Part shown: one piece after another, positions 22,501 to 34,110 of the stretch
How positions within the stretch are numbered: position 1 is the first letter of the stretch
How the letters are laid out: each line of letters starts with the position of its first letter
Origin: Cryptomeria japonica
Lineage: Eukaryota; Streptophyta; Pinopsida; Cupressales; Cupressaceae
NCBI RefSeq assembly: GCF_030272615.1
Contig: NC_081406.1
Span: 139,091,361 to 139,155,360 of the forward strand
Length of the DNA: 64,000 bases
Direction: 5' to 3'
Notes under the pieces: model-generated
What the model saw: the letters and a program-made list of their open reading frames with translations, nothing else
Told to the model about the DNA's origin: nothing
The model's database searches: none
Program-made: the position numbers and the translations under genes

Positions 22501-23560
22501 TCATTTTAGTTTTTAGTACTGCATTCACATATTTCTTTACCACATTGCATTATCCCTTCTCATATAGTTGCATCAATAAAATAGGGTGATTGTCAATGTA
22601 ATTCACCTGCCTGCAATAGAAGGAACGAAGGTTGTCTCATTTCCTAGATACCTGTTCATGAAGTCTTTAGGAAGTCTATAAGTCATTCATCTTCAACATC
22701 ACATTGTGATTACGCTTTATCCTTGGTTGGGTAGAGGTTTCCTTATCAACTCTTGTTACCAAAAAAGTATGAATTTCTATATCTTACACGTTAATAAAAA
22801 GAATCTAAGTCATTATAGATACTTGGTTGGTCACGTGGCTAGTGAAAAATCCAATATTCTACTTCAGCGCCGCTGTAACTGTCATACCCAATTAGGTTTC
22901 ATTACTTACAAGTCAAGGCAAGAAAATAAAAGAAACAAAAGTGTTATGTCAATCTCAAGGAAAAACAAACAAACAAAAAAATGATATATTACTAAAATAT
23001 CACGCATACAAGTGCGACAAAAAAGAGAAATCTTGACTATGGGAACATACAAATAACTCCATCAGGGATATGGAAGTATGGTGGCAATGGAGCAATGTTT
23101 GAGAGATTACAGTGCATAACCTCGTTAGAGCCCTAAAAGCTTGCTAGCAGCAAGGCTCTATCCAAGTTTCTTTTAAAGTTAGAATAACTACATAGCTAGC
23201 CACATAGGATTTCAAGGGTCTTTGATGGTTATAAGGGCCAAAGAAGATCAAAATTTCAAGAATTGATGGAGAAGTTTTCTACGCCTCCATTCATAAATCT
23301 TGGTTACATAGTGTGCTAGGTTGGATGGTCTAAGTCTTTTGAGAATGGATTGAACCCCTATCTCTGAAACGTTTCACACCTTCAATCTAATTAGTGCATT
23401 TCAGAATGAAAGACGCACACACTCATCCTTGTTCGAATTGGAATTGCATTTTTGTCATGCATCCTGCATTAGCATAACTCATTTCAAAATTTCATTGTAT
23501 CCATCACATTATGCATCATCATGTTAGGTATTTATACTTGGGGGCATAATTGAAAAAATA
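22493..23560. other. Element B non-coding stretch
   Basis: About 1.07 kb after the truncated pol. I see no conserved protein, RNA gene or clear repeat. It is part of B's 3' internal region. Confidence 0.6.
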
Positions 23561-23568
23561 AAAGCAAA

Positions 23569-23900
23569 AAAATCAAAAAATGATAATTGAAAAAATTCTA
23601 AAAATCAGATAAAAGTCTTGAAAAAATTCTAAAAAATCAGATAAAAGTCTTGAAAAATTTCTAAAAATCAAATAAAAGTCATGACAAAATACTAAACATC
23701 AGATAAAAGTTCTGAAAAAATTTTAAACATTCGAAAAACGAATTTGAAAAAAATTCTGAACATAAAAAAAAAGTCCTAAAAAAATTCTGAACATTCGAAA
23801 AACGATTCTGAAAAAATCCTAGACATTCAAAAAATGATCCTGAAAAAATCCTAAACATTCGAAAAATGATCCTGAAAAAAAATATATTAAAAACAATCAA
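23569..23900. repeat. A-rich tandem repeat array in element B
   Basis: Degenerate units of about 30-37 bp of the type ctgaaaaaattctaaacattcgaaaa and cagataaaagtcttgaaaaa, repeated about ten times. The minus-strand open frame through it (23679-23927) is Phe-rich and simply reflects the repeat. Confidence 0.8.
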
Positions 23901-23959
23901 TATTGATCCACAAAATACCAAAAACAATCAATATCGATCTACAAAATCCAAAAATATTC

Positions 23960-25056
23960 AAATACCAATTTAAAACTTGCAATAAATTGTCTCGCAAGAA
24001 TCAAACACCCCAATAGATGTCCAACAGACACTTCGCATGAAGTTAAACAAAGGATACAACTATCTTGTTGAAACCTCTGCAATCACACTGATCAACTATA
24101 TAATCTATTGATTTATCAACTATTAACATGATCAACATCTTGTCTTAAATAAAATTGTAACACTCGAAACCAAACATATCAGTCTTATACGGGGTCCAAA
24201 ACTTCTAAAACCAGACATTATCAAAATCACATCAAACATCATTTAGTAAAGGAACAGTTAGTCTAACTGTTGAGTTTTGTCTATTTTTGCTTGACTCTTT
24301 TTATCAAATTGTCAAAGATCATTTCTTTTAGCTACTCAAGGATGTCCAAAAGTGACTAGAGGAGCCATGATGGGCATGATCCTTTTCTTTGTTTGTTGTT
24401 TGTGGCTTGAACCAATGAAGTTCTGGGGAAATTATTCTAGTGGGTGTCTATGATAGGAGCATTCAGCTTGTGAATGCCACACGTACCTCGACCCCTAGTG
24501 TAATTCCCAGAATGGAGGGTTCATCCCTTATCTGTTATATGTTTGTTTCTTTGCAATGAGATATCTATACATCTTGGTTCCTCATACCCTAGTGTAATAA
24601 GCTCCATTGTTATATAATAAGTCTCAATGATGATAATGTATTACACTACGAATAAAGCAAAGGAGACTTTCTCATCAAAATTTCTATCATATCATCCATT
24701 ATCACATCAAAATTTGGAATACAAAGTTTGATTCAGTTGATTGATCATTTTCTACATCTAACAACTAACAATTCTTCTAAGATCTTCAACATGTATTTTG
24801 TCACACAAAAAATAAACATCATCACATCACATGTTCATAATCATAATAAAATTTTCATCAACTATTATGCATCACAACATAAAGCTACATCAAATCACTA
24901 CATGATATCACATTCATATTGTATTCATCATCACAATAAGGAAACATTAGACCATGAAGTTCACCATCAAAAAGCTCATCAAGTACGCATATCATATATC
25001 AAAGAAATGTGTCAAAATACATCATATCTACAACATCAAAATCTATATCCAATCTC
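23960..25056. other. Element B non-coding stretch beyond the PMD gene
   Basis: No conserved coding signal. Plus strand 24640-25050 is rich in catca and atcac. It lies downstream of the minus-strand PMD gene, so it could be that gene's 3' untranslated region. A 162-codon plus-strand open frame at 24728-25216 looks like chance. Confidence 0.5.
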
Positions 25057-27028
25057 TCAACCTATACTGTCTCTATCAATAGGTGCATCTCGACTAGCTC
25101 CAGCTTGTCCCGACAACACTCTAGGTGAACCCATCACTCCCCCACTGCTAGTCTGTCGAGAGGTAGATCGAATTGATCTTCTCCCCATGAAAGCACTAAA
25201 ACTAGGTTCCCTCTGACCCATCCTGCCGATAATAAATAGCCTCATGTGCAGCAGCCAAATATCTATCTGCCTGGCTACATGCCTCTGTTACTGGCCCAAA
25301 TAATTAATCATATGCATCCATAGTGATCTAAGTCCTCCTAAACACCTCATCCCTCTCCCGATGGAATCGATCTCTATCAGCTACTATCTGATCCCTCTTC
25401 GCAGTCAACTCCTCCATCGCATGTCGATACTGATCCCTATCCTCCATTCGCTGCTACTACAAAGTAGCGACCAAGTCCTCCAAATGCCTAACCTAACCTC
25501 TCAATCCCTCCTCATCTCCTCTTTCCACACCTACAAACTCTGCAACCTGGGGCATCTCCACATCATATCCATCATCCCCACTCTCATCTCCGTCACTGCT
25601 CGATGACCCTGATCCTAACTCATCACTCTCACCAGAACTGCTCATGGATACAGTCTCTCCACCAATATCCACATCCTCCCTATCACTATCCACCTACTCT
25701 GCAACTGTCGCTATAAGATCTATACCTCCTCCACCTCTACCTCCTCCACCTCCACCTCCTCCATCCCTACCTCCTCCACCTCTACCTCCTCCATCTCTTC
25801 CATCTCCACCCCTATCCTCTCCACCTCTCCCTCTGGGACCCCTACCATGTATAATTTTCTGAGCACTAATCGGAACAGTCAGATTTGTCAAAGGTATATA
25901 TCTGTGTTGTATCCACCATACACCATATTGTGTTGTGGACCCTGGATCTACTACACCAAGCTATCATCCCCACAAAACAGGAGCAAGAGCATCAAATTAG
26001 GAAACAGCAACATGAGGCTGCACACAAGCACCCCAATCACCAACCTCTCAAGTAGTGCAAGCAAAATAAGTTATCATGTCTGGAATACCCTGTACTTCCC
26101 CGAATTGTCTGAGCACACCGCCAGGAAGATGCATATCAATAACTCTATGACTACCCACATCTCAACCAATAAGATATCTCTATTGTCAACAAAAAGGAAG
26201 ATGTTGAGCATCATCAGTCCAACCAGGGCAAGTAAGATAAGGTCTCCATGAGAAATATTGTAAGATATCAATCTAATGATGCTAATACAAGATATTACCC
26301 GATGCCCTATGCATCGCACCAATAGTATATGCAAAAGCATATGGCTTCTCTGGCTCTAAATTCATATGTAATGCAGGATGAAAAATAGCTATGTGCTCCC
26401 AAGCCCATGTCTAGAGAAAATTAATACCACATCCAACTAATTTATGCTGCAAATAAACAATCCCATGCACCTAATGATACAAAGTGGCAAGAAGACAAGG
26501 ACCCCAAGAAAATACATGCCTATCAATAATCATATCATCTATGACACGTCCCCATCCACCAGGAAAACCATGGGCACGTCTATCAGGAATCAATAATCCA
26601 ACAATAGTACAAGAAAGAACAATGGTGAGATCATCATAATCAAAATCATCCCAACAAATATCATAATGACCATGGATATGTAGATCTTGCTCCTCACACT
26701 CAAACAATGTACACAAAGCAAAAATACCATCATCACAATCAAAAGTAACTCGCCTACCAGATATCGAAATGTGTAAAATACGCCACACATCCTCAAGTGT
26801 GATAGATGCCTCACTAGTTGGTAGATGAAAAGAACACGTCTCTGAATGCCACCAATCAATCAAAGCATTAATCATAGCTCTATTGGTCGTAACCTCAGGC
26901 AAATGTGCTATATAATATAATCCAACCTATCGTAACAAAGCGGTATCCTCTGGATCCAATTCATGACGTCGATCAAGACTATCTGGCCATGTCTGCCTAG
27001 CAAGAAGTACTAGATAATGTGCCTACAT
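25057..27028 (-). pseudogene. Antisense plant mobile domain (PMD) gene inside element B
   Basis: Read on the minus strand, from an ATG at 27028-27026. The PMD family (aminotransferase-like, plant mobile domain; MAIL/MAIN relatives) is clear: HLPEVTTNRAMINALIDWWH, SEASITLEDVWRILHISISG, LHIHGHYDICWDDFDYDD, FPGGWGRVIDDMI, then WEHIAIFHPALHMNLEPEKP, HRVIDMHLPGGVLRQFGEVQ and WWIQHRYIPLTNLTVP. A Gly/Arg/Asp-rich tract follows (about 25700-25850), encoded by a cctccacct-type repeat, then an acidic Ser-rich part and a coiled coil with DRDQYRHAMEELTAKRDQIV near 25400. One frame holds from 27028 to about 25320, broken only by stops, including TAG as codon 2. One frameshift precedes the last 60 codons. 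Role in the element is unknown; host PMD proteins act in the nucleus and some silence transposons. Confidence 0.85.
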
Positions 27029-27107
27029 TTGGAAAATATAAAAATGAGTCAACTACGTCATCAAAACTATCAAGACGCATAAATTGAAGAAAAAAGGCCT
27101 TTATTAT

Positions 27108-27390
27108 CAATTGTGATTCAATATTACCAATTATGACATAAGTAAATGCGACATATTTATGCCAAATGTGAATCAAATGTATCATATGCAATGCGATATT
27201 ATCAAATGCAATCCAAAACATTCAATTGAGATTCAATTTTATCATATGCGACACAATGTTATCAAATGCGACATAAAATATCAACTGTGAAGCATTAAAC
27301 TCAATTGTGACATAAAATATCAACTGTGAAGCGTTAAACTCAATTGTGATATGATTAAATCAATTGCGGCAATATCGATACTCAATTGCG
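27108..27390 (-). repeat. CAATTG-motif cluster 2 (upstream of the PMD gene)
   Basis: Six CAATTG hexamers (27108, 27223, 27302, 27341, 27361, 27383) plus many one-base variants (caactg, caaatgcgacat, catatgcgacac). Read on the minus strand they give tgtcgcaattgag, tatcacaattgag and tgtcgcatttgat, the same YCRCAWTTGAT consensus as cluster 1. They lie 80-360 bp upstream of the PMD start codon, in the same orientation relative to that gene as cluster 1 has to gag. Confidence 0.8.
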
Positions 27391-27593
27391 ACATGACACA
27401 CCAAAAAATGGTTAAAAAATTTGCAAAATATAGACATAAACTAGCAAAAAAATCAGGTAGCTCACCATGCCACCAGTGTCGGGAGGTCTCTGATAAGATC
27501 GCACTCGCTCGGATAAATGCAGCCTTGCTCTATGACCTACCATTTCTCTCCAAGGACGCTAGAATCTCTAATATCTATAATAAATTCTTTAAA

Positions 27594-27781
27594 AAAAAAT
27601 GCAAATGAGCTCAAATCTATACCAATCCTCAATTTATAAGCTCAAAATTAGGGTTTCTTAACATTAACACTCGTGGACCCCTCCAAAAAAAAATGCAAAT
27701 GAGCTCAAATCCATACCAATCCTCAATTTATAAGCTCAAAATTAGGGTTTCTTAACATTAATGCTCGTGGACCCCTCCAAC
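27594..27781. repeat. 94-bp tandem duplication in element B
   Basis: Two near-identical units starting with gcaaatgagctcaaat at 27601 and 27695, each ending in tcgtggacccctccaa. They lie between cluster 2 and the PPT. Confidence 0.92.
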
Positions 27782-27981
27782 TTCAACACAATTTTAGACA
27801 TAGAAAACTAGATCGAAACCCTTTCAAACTTCATATTATCACTATCTAGCATATTTTCGAAAAACTAGTCTTCAATCCAAAATTTTCCGACCACTTTTTC
27901 TGAGGGGGCATTATACCCTAGTGTCACCAGGGCAGTTTTTCTTTTCATTTTCTTTGAAACAACGTCATTTCGATATTGTCT

Positions 27982-27995
27982 CAAAGAGGGGCAAA
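27982..27995 (+). other. Element B polypurine tract
   Basis: caaagaggggcaaa directly before the TGTAGAC start of the 3' LTR. Confidence 0.85.
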
Positions 27996-29048
27996 TGTAG
28001 ACACCTAAAAATGTCTCATTAATTCTACACTAATTATTCGTCTATTTAATTAAGTAATTCTTTAATTATTTGATTAAACTAAATATTTCTTCTAATCATT
28101 GCCCTTCAACACTTCTAATTATTCTATTTTCTATTCTCAAATCATTTTAATCAGTTAACCCTATCTCAATTATTAATTAAATATCAATTATTTAACTAAT
28201 TATGATTTATTCCTAATTTAAATAATGTTTATTATTTAATTAATTCAATCTCCTAAGTTTAAATAATTTCTTTTAAATTATTTAAATTAAATTAATTAAA
28301 TTCCTCCAATTCCCCAAATTATAATTTCAATTAATTTCATCCAATTTCATTTCATATTTCCCCAAATTCGAATCTCACTTAATTTCAATTAATTTCAAAT
28401 CATTAAATTCACATTTTCCCCAAATTTGAATTTCAGTTAATTTCATGTGCATTTCAGCATTCGAATGACCAAATTCAAATCCAAATTGAAAATGAAAATC
28501 AAATTCAATTTCAAATTCCTACAACACATGCTAAAATCAAAACTAATTGATCAAATCAATTAATTGAGTTAACTCATCAGTCAATCCAGTCAACTAATCC
28601 ATCTATTCATACTACTGGTCAATCAATGGAGTTCACTCTTCAATCAATCCAGATGACTACTCAATCAAATGAGTTAACAAATCAATCAATTGAGTTCAGT
28701 GATCAATCTAAATCAATTATCTCTCAATCAACACTTGAGTTCAAATTCTCACCCCCTTTGTGTTGAAAATCTATAAATTCAACCTCTTTTCTCATTTTAA
28801 TCTAGAATCAGAGAATCAAAGAATCACAGTCTTCAAAATTGTTGTCTATCTTATGCAGGAAATCAAGTGCAATACCTAAGAGCCACCTACATCAACAACA
28901 ATGGAGAAGAGAAATGGAAGCCTTGCTATGTCAATTGATGATTGCATTATTTCATTGATATTTAGGAGTAATAATTAGATTTAGTGTTGTGATTCACTCT
29001 TTGATAATCTGATTAATGTAATCTTTGCCTATTTACTACCTAATAACA
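27996..29048 (+). repeat. Element B 3' LTR
   Basis: 1,053 bp, TGTAGACACCTAAAA ... cctaataaca (TG...CA). From about 28394 on it matches 6501-7200. The sequence after it (tcatcatctc) is element D. Confidence 0.93.
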
Positions 29049-29977
29049 TCATCATCTCACGAAGATACAAATAATCTTGATATCCACTGGCGAGGCAGTG
29101 AAGGTTTACATAGTGGCATGGATTAGAGAATGAAGGAGACAACCGACTACAAGCGAGGCTAGGGAGTGTCACCATTATGCAAATTGATTAAGATATTAGA
29201 CATTCTAGAAGCGAGATGGGAAGGCTTATGCGATGGCGTGGATTGAAGAAATGGATGAGTCAATCGGTTGTAGGCAAGAAAGGGGAATGTAATGGAGGGT
29301 CACAGATTGTCTTTTCTTGTAGAATGAAGGAGACAAGTGGTTGCAAGTTAAGTAGGGGGGAATGATTGTAAATCAACATGAGAGTCATCCTGCACAGATG
29401 GCCTTATAAATAGGCTTGTACAATCCTCCTCATTGCTAGGGTGCAGAAATGACATCAGAATATTCAATTTTTATTATAGAATATGAGAATCGGGTGGGTG
29501 GGAGGAAACAGGGGTATAGTGGAGGATCACCAAATGACTCATATCACGTTAGAGCATTTGAAACAACAAATCTGATTGTTTGAGTCATGTCAATTGATTT
29601 TGCACATTTAAATTGATCATCTCCATAGGTGAGTGGTTGTGAAATTCATGTTAGATTATTTGATTTATGGAATATGGACACCGGGTGAGTGGGATGGAGA
29701 AGGATATGACATGAAGCGGAATTTGGTTGTGAACACTGTAAAAGTGGCAAAACTGTGGGGTGGGGGGGAAGAGCCAATTTGACTGAGCAGACGATGGATC
29801 TAATTTTTATTTACCTTGATGCCTGAAACCATGTTTTTACCAAGGTACTTTCCCATAGCATCACAGAGTAATTTTCACTAATGGACGAGTTGATTTTTCT
29901 TTAATTTTTCCATTTTTTTTATTTTTTTGTATTTTTCTTGATTTTTTGATTTTTTGAAAATCGGTGATCTTTGAGGA
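29049..29977 (-). other. Element D 3' untranslated region
   Basis: About 930 bp between the pol stop and the element B insertion. No coding signal. Plus-strand text shows related units near 29090-29160, 29210-29280 and 29320-29355 (gaatgaaggagacaa-type), and a pair of related segments at 29480-29520 and 29670-29710 (cgggtg-gtggga-type), so it contains decayed repeats. Confidence 0.6.
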
Positions 29978-30616
29978 CTAGGCATAAAATCTCTTCAGGT
30001 GCATGATATTCATGGACTCCTCCAAGGGTTCATCTTTGGGAGTGGCCAACTAATAGGCACCTGATCCATATTTTGCAGCAATCACATATGGTCCAAGACA
30101 ATTAGGCTCAAACTTGCCTTTCTTTTCACAATCCTGTACATTTCTCTGATTCTCCATAAGAATAAGATCACCAATTTCAAATTCCCAGGTTCAAAACTTC
30201 TTGTTGTAGCTCAACCGCAGGAAATTATGATATACTCAAAGGTGGTTTAAGGCCTTGAGGTGTCTTTCATCCAACACTTCAAGCTCTTGTAGCCTAGCAA
30301 CTCTGTATTCCTCATCAGGGAGGATGTTCTACAACGAAACCCTTAGTGATGGGATCTCAATCTCAAGGGGTAGGATAGCTTCATAATTGAAGACTAGATA
30401 TTATGGGGTGGCTCCTATCGGTGTGTGGATGCTTGTGCGGTAGGACTAAAGGGTGAGATGGAATTGCAAGTACCAATCATGACCACTTCATTGACTGTCT
30501 TTTTGAGGATTTTGATGAGGGTTTTTATTCAAAGCCTTAGCTTAATTGGAAAAGTGATGTTGGATGCCAAAATACTGACAAAGTTCTTTGACATCCCGAT
30601 GCTTGAATGGTCTGCC
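29978..30616 (-). pseudogene. pol: Element D integrase C-terminal part, broken
   Basis: Minus-strand frame resumes at the copia E insertion with NGRPFKHRDVKELCQYFGIQ, and continues through VFNYEAILPLEIEIPSLRVS, LQELEVLDERHLKALNHL and the C-terminal beta-barrel module GDLILMENQRN ... KFEPNCLGPYVIAAKYGSGA, ending MNIMHLKRFYA and TAG at 29980-29978. Eight or so in-frame stops but no frameshift seen. Confidence 0.88.
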
Positions 30617-30621
30617 ATTAT

Positions 30622-31498
30622 TGTTGGGAAATGGTGTCTCAACCTTGCATTTACATGAGGTTACTATTTATAGTAGGTTTTCATTTGAGCATGAAATAGT
30701 ACGAAATTCTCCCTAAAGCTTCTTGTTGGCTAGATAAACATTCCGGTAAAGTTACGTTGCAAGATCACAGCTAGTTTTCAAGATATTAAATTTTTTGTTT
30801 TTGGAGGGGTCCAATGAAAGGTTTAAATTTGATTTTGAGGACTTTAGAGGCCTTAAAATGCCCTAAAAAGTGGGTGTAAACAACATAGCAGTTTATGAGG
30901 AAATATAGCACTTTGTGAGCTTTTCGATGCTTCAAACAATTCGTCAATCAGACACATAGTTCTCAAGTTATGGCCTTCAGAAGTTTGTAATCCTGAAATA
31001 GGATATAATTTCTATCAGACACATAAATGAGTTGTAAGAGGGAGGGACACATGTTGATGCATGTTTTAACATGTCATAGGCCATCTAGAAGGGAGATAAG
31101 GTTAGCTACACCTTATTGGGTGGTTTTAGCCCACCGTTTGATGGCTTCTTGTATTGTATCTCCTATATATGAGGTGTGTGAGATAGAGGTTGTGTGTAAG
31201 AGTCTTATGGCTATTAAGTTACCTCTGAATCTTTGATTAGTGGCACTCCTATGAAGAGCTTGCTCTGCAATTATATTGTAATATGTTTTGATTGCTGAAT
31301 AATATATTGGGAGACTTTTGGAGTGTGGGGTTTCTATCCCGAAAGGGTTTTTTCCATGTAAATCATTGTGTTATGGTTTGAATGTTATTATATCTATTTA
31401 TGTTTTCTATAACTATTGTGATGATCTGTAAATTTTTTTGCATTACTCTCCTCTCAAGGTTAGTGTAGGAAGTTGTTCCACTACTTGACTTCCTTACA
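30622..31498 (+). repeat. Element E 5' LTR
   Basis: Starts TGTTGGGA, ends ccttaca. It contains tcccgaaagggtttttt near 31338, a short inverted repeat also present in the 3' LTR. tatatgag near 31165 is a possible TATA box. Confidence 0.93.
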
Positions 31499-31500
31499 AG

Positions 31501-31512
31501 TGGTATCAGAGC
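31501..31512 (+). other. Element E primer binding site, initiator tRNA-Met
   Basis: tggtatcagagc, a perfect match to the usual plant copia site, two bases after the LTR. Confidence 0.93.
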
Positions 31513-31623
31513 TTGATCACCTTTGGTTTCAGTTGTGGGTTATTGAGTTTTTCAAGCTAATCTAGATTTGAGTAGGAGCTTTTGTAGAAGACACTTTTTG
31601 ATCTTGTTGCAGGAATTTTTCAG

Positions 31624-32460
31624 ATGGCAATTTCGTTAGGGAAAATAGAGGTGGATAAATTTAATGGAACAAATTTTGAGATGTGGAAGCTAAAGATGGA
31701 AGATCTGCTAATAGATCAAGATCTATGGGATGTTGTAGATGCGAATGTCCAAAGGCCCTCAGATCCTATCGCGATGGCTCAATATGATGTTATGGACCAA
31801 AAAGCCAAGGGTCTAATCAGTTTGTGCCTCATAGACTCTATTCTAATCAATGTCCAAAAAGAAAACGCTGCAAAGAAACTATGAGATAAGCTTGGTGAAA
31901 TGTATCAAGCAAAATCTTTATTAAATCAATTTTTTTTAGGAAGAAATTGTATTCCTTGAAGATGGAAGAGGGTAGATGACTTGAAAACCACTTGGAAGCA
32001 TTCAATATGTTGGTGGCTCAATTAGTATCTATCAGTGTTAAGATGAAAAAAGAAGAGAAATGTCATATCTTGCTTTGTTCTTTGCTTAATTCGTGGGATT
32101 CTCTTGTTATGGCTATCGATAGTACTTCTATTATTTTGAAGTCTAAAGATGTGGTGGGTGCCATACTTGGTGAAGAGATGCGAAGGAAGGTATCCCATAG
32201 TTTGAAGGGATCCCTAACTACTCGTGGAAGACCTAAGGAGAAAGGCAAGAAGAATGAGAAGCGTGATAAGTCCAAATCGAGAGGCAGATTGAAATCTCCT
32301 GGAAAGTCCAAAGTCATTTGCTAGAATTGCAATAAACCATGTCACATCTGTAAGGACTACAAAGAAGAAAAGAAGAAGAAAAAGAAGAAGATTGATTCTG
32401 ATTCTAAGTCTGAGAAGGAAGATGGTAATGCATTTATTGCAGCTTTGGCGACTCATGCAG
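31624..32460 (+). pseudogene. gag: Element E gag, broken
   Basis: ATG at 31624. The copia gag begins MAISLGKIEVDKFNGTNFEM and WKLKMEDLLIDQDLWDVVD, typical of the UBN2/gag family. A frameshift lies near 31890-31990, then the frame continues with LVAQLVSISVKMKKEEKCHI and a Lys/Arg/Ser-rich tail. The zinc knuckle near 32320-32360 is degenerate (NCNKPCHICKDY, spacing and first Cys disturbed). Confidence 0.87.
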
Positions 32461-34110
32461 GTAATGATGCCTAGTTAATTGACTCAGGTGCATCTTTTCA
32501 TATGAATGCCAATAGAGATTGGTATTCCGAATATGAATAATTTAATGGAGGTAAGGTGTAATTGGATGATGATTCACATTTAGACATTGTTGGTTGAGGT
32601 AAAGTTAGAATCAGGTTTTCTGATGGTAGAATAAAAAAGGATTAATGGTGTGTTGCATATCCCTAGTTTAAAACAAATCTATTATCTATGATAAAACTAA
32701 TAGATGTGGGTGTGCAGGTAGTCTTTTCTGAAGAAAGATGTAAGATAATTAAGGGTGCTATGGTAATTTCTAGATGTATCAGGTTCGATACTTTGTATAA
32801 GCTAGATGCATACACTGTTGAGTGTAATAACACTTCTGTAAAAAGTAAATCTATGGAAGATTTGAGGGTTTCACCTTCAACAGATGGAAATGGCTTTTGG
32901 GTACCTAAGGGTGCTCTTTCTTCTAAAGAAAATTTACCTGCAGAGAAGACTATGTTATGGCACCAGAGGCTTGGCCACATTGGAGAAAAGGGTCTAAGGA
33001 CCTTGAAAAATAAAAACCTTGTTGAAGGTTTGAATGATTGTAATCTTGAATTTGATTTGTGTGAGCATTGCATTTATGGAAAAAAAAATTGCGTTTGGTT
33101 TTACTCGAGTTCTCATAAAACTTGTGGTGTTTTGGATCTTATTCATTCTGATGTGTTTGGTCCTGTAGATGTTCCTTCGATTGGAAAATCCACATATTAT
33201 GTTTCATTTATTGATTATTTTAGTAGGACATGGGTATATTTTTTAAAGAGTAAATCTCAAATTTTTAGTCAGTTTAAAGAATTTAAAAGCAATGGTTGAG
33301 TTGTAGACTAGAAAGAAAATTAAAAGTTTGAGGACTGCTAATGGCAGTGAATTATAGATTATGTAAATACTGTGGCATTAACAGACAGAAGACAACTGTG
33401 TATTCTCCACATCAGAATGGAGTTGCATAAAGAATGAATAGGACACTAATAGAGAAGGCTAGGAGTATACTGAGTGGTGTTGGTATAGAACAAAAGTTTT
33501 GGGCTGAAGTTGTTGCCACTACTTGCTACTTGAATATAGGTCTCCTACATCAGCCCTTATCGATAAAATGCCTATGGAAGCATGGTTGGGTCACAAGCCT
33601 TCATTGAGACATCTTAGAATTTTTGGTTGCAAGGCATATGCACATGTGTCAAAGGAGAAGCAGACAAAATTGGAGAATAAGGCTGTGAAATGTATCTTCA
33701 TCGGGTATAGTTATGGTGTGAAAGGATACAAGCTTTGGGACCTTGTTGCACAAAAGGTAATTCATAGTAGAAGTGTTATTTTTAGAGAAAATAAGTCTTC
33801 TTCTGTTACATCACAATCAAAACATACTAAAAAGGAAAATGTGATTCAATTTCCTTTTACACATGAAAGAGTTGAATCAAGACCCCTAGATAGGATAGAA
33901 GTTGAGGAGAGCTCGTCTAGCTCTAAATCTTCAAAAGAGGAGGAAGAACCTCCAACTCATCTTGTTCAAAGGTCTACAAGACATAGAAAACCACCTGAAA
34001 GGTATTCACCTGATGATTGGAGATGTGTTTTTGCTTTGAATACTAATGTGGATGAACCAAAATCTGTAGAAGAGGCATTAGGTATGAATGGTGTAGAATC
34101 CTAGAAGATT
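32461..34110 (+). pseudogene. pol: Element E protease and integrase, broken
   Basis: Protease LIDSGASFHMNANRDWYSEY near 32475 keeps the D-S-G-A active site. GAG-pre-integrase LWHQRLGHIGEKGLRTLKNK is near 32955, followed by C-x2-H-type LCEHCIYGK. The integrase core has LIHSDVFGPVDVPSIGKS, VSFIDYFSRTWVYFL and TVYSPHQNGVA. The C-terminal part has MEAWLGHKPSLRHLRIFGCK and VKCIFIGYSYGVKGYKLWD. There are frameshifts near 33300-33520 and several TAG or TAA stops. Confidence 0.9.

Larger units (their letters stand above)
6501..29048 (+). mobile_element. Element B: non-autonomous Tat-like Ty3/gypsy element carrying an antisense PMD gene
   Basis: Defined by an LTR fragment at 6501-7200 that matches the 3' LTR at about 28394-29048. 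Between them lie a PBS, gag, protease, a G-patch, a pol remnant with no reverse transcriptase, RNase H or integrase, an antisense plant-mobile-domain gene, and a PPT. Chromovirus C is inserted between gag and protease, and copia A sits in the 5' LTR. The first 340-400 bases of the 5' LTR and the left target duplication lie outside the window. B itself sits in the 3' part of element D. Confidence 0.88.

Noticed and set aside
23679-23927. Phe-rich minus-strand protein with apparent repeats
   Set aside because: It reads through the A-rich tandem array; the repetition is that of the DNA.
24728-25216. 162-codon plus-strand open frame
   Set aside because: Rich in His, Ile, Ser and Asn with no motif, and it overlaps the end of the minus-strand PMD gene, whose conservation is far clearer.
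25644-25862. Proline-rich plus-strand protein
   Set aside because: It is the complement of the Gly-rich tract of the PMD gene, a shadow of the cctccacct repeat.
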